Of a DNA stretch of 64,000 nt, positions 56,473 through 64,000 are shown in pieces. The position numbers and the translations under genes were made by a program. This DNA comes from Sphaerolaimus hirsutus (lineage: Eukaryota; Nematoda; Chromadorea; Monhysterida; Sphaerolaimidae). Position 1 is the first letter of the stretch; the number at the start of each line of letters is the position of its first letter. Location: the NCBI GenBank assembly GCA_964036195.1, contig OZ038460.1, positions 11,783,504-11,847,503 of the forward strand, read 5' to 3'. The notes under the pieces were generated by a model. The model was not told the DNA's origin, searched no databases, and saw only the letters and a list, made by a program, of their open reading frames with translations.

Positions 56473-59400
56473 ATGCATCAAAATGGCGGCGCGTCAAGAT
56501 TCATGCAACGACGGCAGTCGGCGAGCAGCCTTTATCCCACGTCGGCGCCGGGCGGCGGGTTGGCGCCGTCGAGCACCGCGCCCGTAGTGGCGGGCGAGCT
56601 GAGCGACCTGTTGAAGGCGGCCGCCGCGGCGCACGCGTTCTACGCACGAGACGTAGACCAGCCGGTCGAGACGGCTCACGCTGGCCGACAGGTGCTCGGC
56701 TATGATTTTGAACGACGCGATTTTATAACGATGGCAAACTCCAAAGAATACGAAAAGTTTTTCGATTTTTTTTTGAGTTTTCACATTTTCATTCCACCGC
56801 AAGAAAAACATTTAAAAATCGATTTCTGTCCGGAAAAAAATCGGAAATTCTAAAAGTATTCTCAATTTTTGGTTGTAAATGCGTACGAAATGCAAAAACA
56901 CTATATAAAACTTCAATTCACAAAAACCCAGTTATGGCGTCACGAGCATACATAAATCTATTTGTATTTACTTGGTCCGGCTGAAAAGTCCCCGGGCAGT
57001 GCTCGCCATTCGCGCTAGGGGTAAGCTACGGTCATAAAATTTTGACAGGTTAAGATATCAGGTGTTTTGAGTTTTTACCTAAAATTTCACCCCTCTAGCT
57101 CCACCCACTGCGGAACTGTGGGGGTTACAATTTCGGTCATTTTGTACTGATGTACACATGGTGCTCCAGCTCAATGCTGCTTTAAGTTGTGATCATGAAA
57201 CGTTGGCTAGTGTAAGCCACCAGTGTTGGCAATGTGCCAGCACTAACCAACATTAGCTATGATATCATAAGCCTAGTCAATATTCTCATTACTGACCCTA
57301 CTCACACTTCCAAATTCATTATTCTGCCTCTGCTTCTCAAAATAGCCCCCATGGAGTCTATGCACCTCTGCCACCTGACTACCACCTTCTCCGTGATCTT
57401 CTTAAAAAATGTTGGTTCAGCAGAAAGGCACCAGCTCTAGCACCAGCACATTAAAATCACTGCAATACAACATGATCTGAGATGATCACCAAAAACATCC
57501 ATCACAGTTCACACGTTTGTTGCACATCACCCTGATCTGCATATAATTTTTACCTTAACAGCAATGATGTTGATGAAAGTGTTGAATACCATCAGCACAT
57601 TGCCAACACTGGTGGCTTACACTAGCCAAAGTTTCATGATCACAACTTAAAGCAGCATTGAGCTAGAGCACCATGTGTACATCAGTACAAAATGATCGAA
57701 ATTGTAACCCCCACAGTTCCGCAGTGGGTGGAGCTAGAGGGGTAAAATTTTAGGTGAAAACTCGAAACACCTTATATCTTACCTGTCAAAATTTTATGAC
57801 CGTAGCTTACCCCTAACGCGAATGGCGAGCACTGCCCGGGAACTTTTCAGCCGGACTTAGTATTAATAACCTGTTCTAAATACATACAGGCCTATAGTGC
57901 GGCAACGCCGCGGTCGGGCGTGAGTAGCCCGGCGGCGGGCCGCAAGCCGCCCTGGCTGATCAAGCGCCTGTACGACTGGTCGAGCCGGGCAAAGAGCCGC
58001 TCGCTGGCGGTTCGCGTGCACTCGGCCCTGGCCAGGCAAAACGGCGCCACCAGGTGCCAGTCCCAGACCCTGTAAAACACTGTAAAGTGTAAAAGACCCT
58101 GTAAAGTGTAAAATACCCTGTAAAGTGCAAAATACCCTGTCAAGTCTAAAATACCCTGTAAAATGTCATGTGTCGTATAAAAAATCTTGTAAAATGTCAT
58201 GTGTCGTGTAAAATGCCCTGTACAATGTCATGCGTCTGTAAAAGACCCTGTAAAGTGTTATATGTATCCAAATCTTTCTGTATCGTATACTAGTTTTATG
58301 TTTTTGTATCCAAATCTTATGTCCAAAAGTAAGATTTGAATAAAAACATAAGATTAGAATATGATAATGATAAGATAAGAAAAAATTTGATTTGGATGCA
58401 CATGACAGTTTACAGGGTTTTTTTTACATGTCATTTGACACTTTACAGGGTCTTTTACCCTTTTTCACGTACTTTTACATGCTCTGGGACTACCCGCAGA
58501 CTCATCGACGACACCGCCCCGGCTCGCTGGGTCGACATGAACTGGGTCCAAATGTTCCCCAACTTTGCCGGCAAGAGAGAGGCGGAACAGAAGCAAATCA
58601 AAGCGCTGTGGGAACTGTTCCACACGGAGCTGAGATACTTGCTCGGGCATTTGTTGGTGTTGAAAAATGTGAGTGCGAAGAAATACCTTTCTTGTTTCAA
58701 CATTTTTAAAAACAATAAAAATGCAGGTGTTTAAAGAGCCACTGAAAGAATGCCAGGCCGGTGGATTGCTGCAGAGAGTCGATGCAGACGTTTTGTTCTG
58801 CAATTTGGATGATCTCTGCAAGGTATAAAAAACAGCGTCACTTTTTGTAACCGGTAATAAATACGGTTCATGCCAAAAACAATGCTTATTCAGGTGAGCT
58901 ACGAGTTTTGTACACTATGCAATGAGCTTATAATTGGCTATGTATCAAATGGGAGTCCCTTACCTGTGAGCATAGCAGAAAAAGTTCTACACGGCACAAT
59001 TTGCACACCATCAGCACTGAATGCCTACCAAACATATTGCCTAAATTACAAAGCCACCCTGGAGCACTTGGACTATGTCAGACAAAGGGATGAGCGTTTT
59101 GCAGAGTTTGAAAAGGTAACTGTTTTTGAAATATTTTTAAAAAGCGACGCAGAAGCGGCAAACTATGCCGGCGTTAATGATGGTAAAGGCACCGGGAAAT
59201 ATGGCACTGCACCGCACCGACATCGATGCCGTCCTGGAGAAAGAGCACCTGGCACCGGAAAAAAATTGCACCGCACTGCATCGGCACCGGTGCGATTCTG
59301 AAAAAATGGCACCGGCACCGAGGGGTACCGGCAGGTTGCCGGTGCTAGCACCGAAAGGCACCCTCAAAAACGCCACCTCTCCGCACCGCGCCGACACCGG

Positions 59401-62400
59401 TGCTTTTATAAAATAATTTGGCATCGACACCGGCAGGGCACCTCTGAAAATGGCGAGGGCACTGGTGCTGGTGCCCCGGTGCCTTTCCATTTCTATCCGG
59501 CGCACCTCGCAGCTGTGCAGCGCGGACGAGCGTTGCGAGCGGCGCAGACTGGACGACCTGCTGATAGCGCCGCTGCACAGAATCGTGCGGCTGCCGCTGC
59601 TAATCAACGAGGTGATCAAAAGCGACGCGGCAGCGACGCCGGCCAACCGGCTACGTGCAGTGTTGAACACACTCAACCAGGCTCTCAGTTGGTGAAACAG
59701 TCCTTTGCATGAAGTAGCTAAGCACATAAGTAGGCATTACCGGGGGTCGGCGCTGCCCACGGTGAAAAACATACAAAATGTCATAAATAATTTTAAAAGT
59801 TCCAGATGAAAAATAATGTAAAGCGTTAGAAACATTAAAAGTCACAGTAAAACATTTTTTACATTTTTACCGGTCCCATGCTATCGACCGACAAATACAT
59901 AGATTGCAAACAGGGATAATGCCAGTGCATAACTTTCGGCATCCGCAAGAACCGTTGAAAGAAAAAAACATAATTGACCAAGGTCCGTCCGCTAAAACTA
60001 TTTTTCAGTTGACTGCAACCTTGTCCCAATCATCGAGTTTTTATACCTATTTTCATTGATATACCGTATTTCTTCTTATAGAACGCCATACCTCCAATAG
60101 AACGGCAGGTTTTGGCACTTTTTTGCATTCACGAAATTTATAGAACGACAGCCTCCACCAATAGAACGGCAGGTAAAAAGGTGACGAAACATTGAACGGC
60201 GCTCTTCTATTACAAAAAATGCTGTAATTGACATTTTCTTTCGCAGAGGCAATGGATGAGGGCATACAATGGCTGCACAATTTCGAACGCGTGCGCGAAA
60301 TTCAACAACAGCTAATTTGGCCCTCGGTAGCCGATCTAGATCCGAAGGTTTACATCCCACAAGTAAGCACACTGGTGCCTCAAAGTGAACCTAAAGACCA
60401 CAACTTTCACCTGAACGCAGTTTTTGAGGCCGGCGCTGTCCACTCAATTTTGTGGCACTATGCTCGCACACCCAAGAAGAAAATTGATATTTGAGGGGCA
60501 GCTACAACTTGTTGGTTAGTCGAGTGAAGTAAGCGTGAAGCACCATTCAAACAACAGTCATACCGAATTTACTCATTCAATTCACCCTCTTGAATAATTC
60601 CCCCCTGTTAGACGAGTGAGAGGAAAAGATTCCCCCCCCCCCACCACGAATAATCTTCCGTTTAGGCATATGATAAATTTATTGTGTATAATCTGATCAA
60701 AAATGGCATGTTACGTTGTTTATAAAGCATATTTCATGAGCTCAGTTGATAGAAACATGCTTGAAAACTTTGACGAAATAATAATTTTTTCCTTGAATAA
60801 TCCCCCCTCAAAAAATCTGACGAAGAATTATTCCCCGGGGGAATTGCCTATTCGAGTAAATACGGTATATACATAATTTGTATTGCTTATACACCCCTAA
60901 CAGAAAACCAACAACGCACCAATGTTTATGTACTGCTGTTCAACGATATGGTAATACTGACCAAAATTATAACCAAAAAGCAGTCGGCCGCCAACGTGGC
61001 AAAGCGGGTTAGCTACATTGGGCCCACACACTTTTTGACATCAAATTTCGTGTCAACTTAATTTTGGTTAATTCTGTGATTTCAACTAGTGTGTGCGAGC
61101 TCGAACAATAAACAAAAAGTCACAAGACCCACACAAATACACACGCAGAAGTTCTCGCCGCGGCCAATGGCCAACCACCTCAGCACGTCGTCCCTGATGT
61201 CCATGAGCGCGCTGGCGGGCAGCTGCAACTCGCTGGCGACCGACTGCGGCCTGGGCACCGCCGCGCCCGGCACCAGGTACACGGTGCTGCGGCAGCCGGT
61301 GCCGCTGGACTCGTGCGTGTTCTGCGACGCGACCACCGCGTGCGCTGACGACAACGCCGGTGAGATTGTCTGAGGCCAACTCCGCAGGAGTGAAAAGTGA
61401 AGTAAAATAGGGAAGTGAAAAATGAAATGAATGGTGAAATGAGAAGTGAAAAGTGAAGTGATATGAGGAGTGAAAATAATAAAAGTAAAAAAACGTCGAG
61501 GATGAATTTCTGACTAAGAAAGCATTGTTTCTCATGACGGCAATGAGTAGTGTGAAACGTACCGATTTTTCGTTTTCGTTGTAAGTTTCGTATTGAAAAT
61601 GTTACCCTATTCAAAAAAAAATCCCACTTCCCACTTCACACCTCCTTTTGGGGTTGCACACACTAGTTGACATTGCAAATTTGTGTCAACAAAATGTCAA
61701 CTACATAACAAAAAATGCTTTTAAAGCATCACACTGAACAGAAACAATGTGTTACGTAAGTTTAGTGTTACGATATAAAATTAAACATGCTCTATCACAT
61801 AGGAAAGTTGAAATCACCTAATTAACCAAAATATAGTTGAATTTAGTTGACACGAATCTTGATGTCAACTAGTGTGTGTGGGCACATTTGCACATGATCA
61901 GTGTGCATGATGTAAATGCGTCACATGGATGAATTTTATCGACCGCAGCCGCGCCCAACCGGAACAGCTTCGTGCTCATTCACCTGACTAGATTCTACCA
62001 GGTCATAGCAGTTTATGTGCTCGCAGCCAATGATCACCAACAAAAGGTAACCTACTCTAAGGGATTTAAAAAAATAGAATTAGAAAATGATCCAAAACTT
62101 GTCAAATTTTTGTCAATATAAATTTCCCTTAGTTAGTCACTTAACCGCTCTGTGCAATTTACCGCAGTCGAGGACATAGTAATTGCTCATTGTCGATTGA
62201 ATAATTCCTCTGGGGAATTATTTTTTCGTCACGCTTTTTTTGAGGGGACACTATTCGAGGGGGAATTATTCGAGAGGAGGGACTATTATTTCATCACAAT
62301 TTTCAAACATGTTTTTATCCACTCATTTCGCGAATTGTGCTTTATCAACACAATAACATACCACTTTGGATCAAATTGGACACAAGAAATTGATCATATG

Positions 62401-62900
62401 CCTTAAGGGGGATTATTCAAGGTGGAATTATTTTTCCTCATTCGTCTTACGTGGGGGGGGGCTGTTGAAGAGGGGGGACTATTCAAGCAAATGCGGTATT
62501 TAGAAATTTGAAGCGGCCGCACCAACGCATGGTATTCGTAGCTGTTTTTATGAAACTAGCATATAGTATTCTAGTGAAGTTCTAGCAACTGTCATGGAAT
62601 AACATGAATAAACGAGACTCAAAAGTACAATCAAGTCGGCCCAAAAGACATAAAACGACCCCCCCCCCAGGAACTCTGGATGAGCAAGCTGCAAGACAGC
62701 GTGCAGCTGTACGAATCCGTTCGCCTGGACGACCTCGTGAGCGCTCCACCACTCGTCGCTGCCACCAAACTTGTCCAGCGGGCGGGCAGCGCCGCGGCCG
62801 ACTCGCAAATACACCGGAAGCCGACAGTCGCCGCCGTGCAGCAGCATCAGCAGCGCGTGCAGCAGTGGTGCTCCGACGGCAGGACGCCCAGTGTGCAAGT
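56473..62900 (+). CDS. PLEKHG5: RhoGEF with DH and PH domains, PLEKHG5 family (3' end off window)
   Basis: Guanine nucleotide exchange factor for Rho GTPases. Exons: 56473?-56691 (uncertain start and 5' neighbours), 57890-58053, 58500-58668, 58727-58822, 58894-59115, 59513-59687, 60247-60362, 60421-60514, 60904-61007, 61149-61359, 61949-62046, 62671-62900; phases agree throughout. The DH domain runs KALWELFHTELRYLLGHL, CQAGGLLQRVDADVLFCNL, YQTYCLNYKATLEHLD, DERCERRRLDDLLIAPL, HRIVRLPLLINEV. The linker DEGIQWLHNFERVREIQQ leads to the PH domain: RRKLIFEGQLQLVENQQRTN, VYVLLFNDMVILTK, RYTVLRQPVPLD, FVLIHLTRFYQVIAVYVLAA, ELWMSKLQD. The YCLNY and HNFxxxR features fit PLEKHG5 (PLEKHG7 is the close alternative). 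The PH domain carries a Ser/Cys-rich insertion in exon 61149-61359. The first listed exon is GC-rich, ends at a good donor in phase, and encodes a Ser/Ala/Gly-rich, probably disordered N-terminal stretch. Confidence 0.82.
56973..57857. mobile_element. Fold-back element in RhoGEF intron
   Basis: GTCCGGCTGAAAAGTCCCCG at the left and CGGGAACTTTTCAGCCGGAC at the right. Arms of about 250 bp stay near-complementary (for example GGTAAGCTACGGTCATAAAA and its complement) up to TGTTGGCAATGTG. The loop (57245-57600) encodes nothing recognisable. It fills most of the intron 56692-57889. Confidence 0.8.
58054..58499 (+). mobile_element. Introner-like element forming a complete RhoGEF intron
   Basis: The whole 446-bp intron between exons 57890-58053 and 58500-58668 is one inverted-repeat element: GTGCCAGTCCCAGACCCTG at the donor, TGCTCTGGGACTACCCGCAG at the acceptor. 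Near the donor a CCCTGTAAAGTGTAAAATAC unit is tandemly amplified, and the interior carries TCCAAATCTT/AAGATTTG inverted motifs. Splicing joins NGATR and LIDDT in frame. Confidence 0.85.
59174..59495. mobile_element. hAT-like GGCACC-rich element in RhoGEF intron
   Basis: TAATGATGGTAAAGGCACC at the left, GGTGCCTTTCCATTTCTA at the right, interior CACCGG/GGCACC tracts as in 52555-54037. Flanks GCCGGCGT/TCCGGCGC match 6 of 8. It ends 17 bp before the exon at 59513. Confidence 0.7.
60561..60867. mobile_element. MITE, TACCGAATTTACTC subfamily
   Basis: TACCGAATTTACTCATTCAA to TATTCGAGTAAATACGGTA, with CCCCCCCC/GGGGG arms. A single-ended related sequence lies at 60061-60180 (TACCGTATTTCTTCTTATAG). 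Confidence 0.75.
61020..61092. mobile_element. Very short Harbinger-type MITE
   Basis: GGGCCCACACACTTTTTGAC then CAACTAGTGTGTGCGAGC; 73 bp, an internally deleted copy between RhoGEF exons. Confidence 0.6.
61651..61884. mobile_element. PIF/Harbinger MITE, RhoGEF intron
   Basis: GGGGTTGCACACACTAGTTG to CAACTAGTGTGTGTGGGC, interior CTATCACATAGGAAAGTTG shared with 50230-50436. Confidence 0.72.
62190..62502. mobile_element. MITE, CGAATAATTCCCC subfamily, left end eroded
   Basis: GATTGAATAATTCCTCTGGG at the left and ACTATTCAAGCAAATGCGGT at the right, with GAGGGGGAATTATTCGAGAG inside. RhoGEF intron. Confidence 0.6.
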
Positions 62901-63060
62901 GTGAGTGGCTTTGAGCGGGGTGGGGATGGGGTGTGGGTTTTGAGGTAGATTGGAGGGGTGTAGAGTGAAGAGTTAATTGTTACTGTGACTGGCTTATACG
63001 GCGGTGCTGATGTTGGGAAGTAAACGACGAGTTGTAACAAGAAACGCTGTTTGGATTAAC

Positions 63061-63221
63061 TGGTGTCAGTTCCGCAAAATGAGAAGTGAAATTGCAAAAG
63101 CGAAGTGAATTGAGAAGTAAAATGGCAATAGCGAAGAGAAATTAGTTTTTAATTTATTAATTTTTTTACTTTGCTTTTGCCATTTTACTCTTCACTTCTC
63201 AATTTGCGGAACTGGCACCTG
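63061..63221. mobile_element. Palindromic element with introner-like tips (GTGCCAGTTCC)
   Basis: GGTGTCAGTTCCGCAAAATG at the left, TTGCGGAACTGGCACC at the right; the interior repeats GAGAAGTGAA on one arm and TTCACTTCTC on the other. The tips resemble the introner family but the inside differs. It lies downstream of the last RhoGEF exon in the window. 63222-63591 shows no gene. Confidence 0.6.
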
Positions 63222-63591
63222 GTCTCAAACTTTTGTCTGTAAAATCTTACCTTTACCTTAACGCCTTCCTTATTGCTTTTAAGTCGCATGCAAATTTTAT
63301 CACCTACTTATATTATTTTACAGCTTTTCATATCATTCCCCGCATTTTAATTTGGAAGGGTGCTGGTATCGTGACGATGATTACGTTGAAAGGTCATCCA
63401 ACATTACCAGTCAATTTTTCAGTTAGAGCTGTCAAATGTTCACGTTTGAAATATATTTGTTTCGCAAAATACTTGCAAAAAGCCTTCATATAGATCAAAC
63501 AGATGCAAGACACTTTATTAAATAAACACCCTGGAGACTTGACTAGCACTTGCGCAGCAGGGACACGTTGAAATTAGTTAGCAAAAGTGAT

Positions 63592-64000
63592 TACCGTATT
63601 TCCTCGAAATACCCCAAGGGGTTTATTTTTTTCAGAATGGAAATTTTTAACGGAGGGGGGGGGCTTATTCGAAAGGGGGTTATTATTTAGCCATAAATTT
63701 TCATAAATAGCGCAGTAAAGAATGGGCTTTTACATACCCAAAACTGGTAATAAACGTCACCAAACGGGACGTATTAGATTAGAACATACAAACATAGATA
63801 AAGCTATACAAACTACTCTATGTATAGTTGCGATGAGATTTAACCTCAATAAATACATCATGTACATTGTATACATGATGTACATCATTCAAGACGGGGG
63901 TATTTCGAGGGGTGGGGGATATTTTTTCCTCAGCTCGAAAACCACTGGAAGTATACCGAGGTGGGGGGGCTTTATTCAAGGGGCTGTTTCGAGAAAATAC
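63592..64000. mobile_element. MITE, TACCGTATTTCCTCGAAATA family, runs to window end
   Basis: Starts TACCGTATTTCCTCGAAATA, contains CATACCCAAAACTGGTAATA and CATCATGTACATTGTATACA like 4312-4682, and ends CGAGAAAATAC at the edge. Confidence 0.78.

Overview
This is a stretch of a metazoan nuclear genome, most likely from an invertebrate. The genes are broken by many GT-AG introns of about 50 bp to several kb. Exons are short and GC-rich at third positions, and they sit in AT-rich, transposon-loaded introns and spacers. The gene set (IP3 receptor, aryl hydrocarbon receptor, SDA1, MTAP, a PLEKHG5-type RhoGEF) is typical of bilaterian animals. I could not place the phylum from sequence alone. I rebuilt the gene models by joining exons at splice sites, checking that the phase matched at every junction, and comparing with remembered family architecture. 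Only the 5' end of the RhoGEF and the first residues of SDA1 remain uncertain.

Layout. 182-10086 (-): the first 19 coding exons (about 970 residues) of an inositol 1,4,5-trisphosphate receptor, running off the left edge. 10087-25774: no host gene; nested DNA transposons, including a 4.0 kb PIF/Harbinger element inside one arm of a large fold-back element. 25775-36725 (+): a complete aryl hydrocarbon receptor, 11 exons, 742 aa. 37064-45243 (-): a complete SDA1/SDAD1 gene, 15 exons, about 683 aa, convergent with AHR (338 bp between stops). 45493-48174 (-): complete S-methyl-5'-thioadenosine phosphorylase, 5 exons, 278 aa, directly upstream of SDA1 on the same strand. 48175-56472: no gene recognised, several hAT/Tc1-like/MITE copies. 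56473-62900 (+): a DH-PH RhoGEF of the PLEKHG5 family, open at the right.

The genes are unrelated housekeeping and signalling genes and do not form a pathway. What links the window is its mobile DNA. The most interesting signal is a family of terminal-inverted-repeat elements whose two ends carry a ready-made 5' splice site (GTGCCAGT...) and 3' splice site (...CCCCCAG). In the IP3 receptor and the RhoGEF an entire intron, from GT to AG, is one such element. A third copy sits flush in the Harbinger transposase frame, and two more lie in AHR and SDA1 introns. All five face the same way as the gene they are in. These look like introners, DNA transposons that create introns.

Other mobile families are PIF/Harbinger MITEs that share termini with the 4.0 kb element, three hAT-type families with exact 8-bp target duplications, an abundant MITE with termini like TACCGTATTTCCTCGAAATA and C-rich/G-rich arms, and three long fold-back palindromes.
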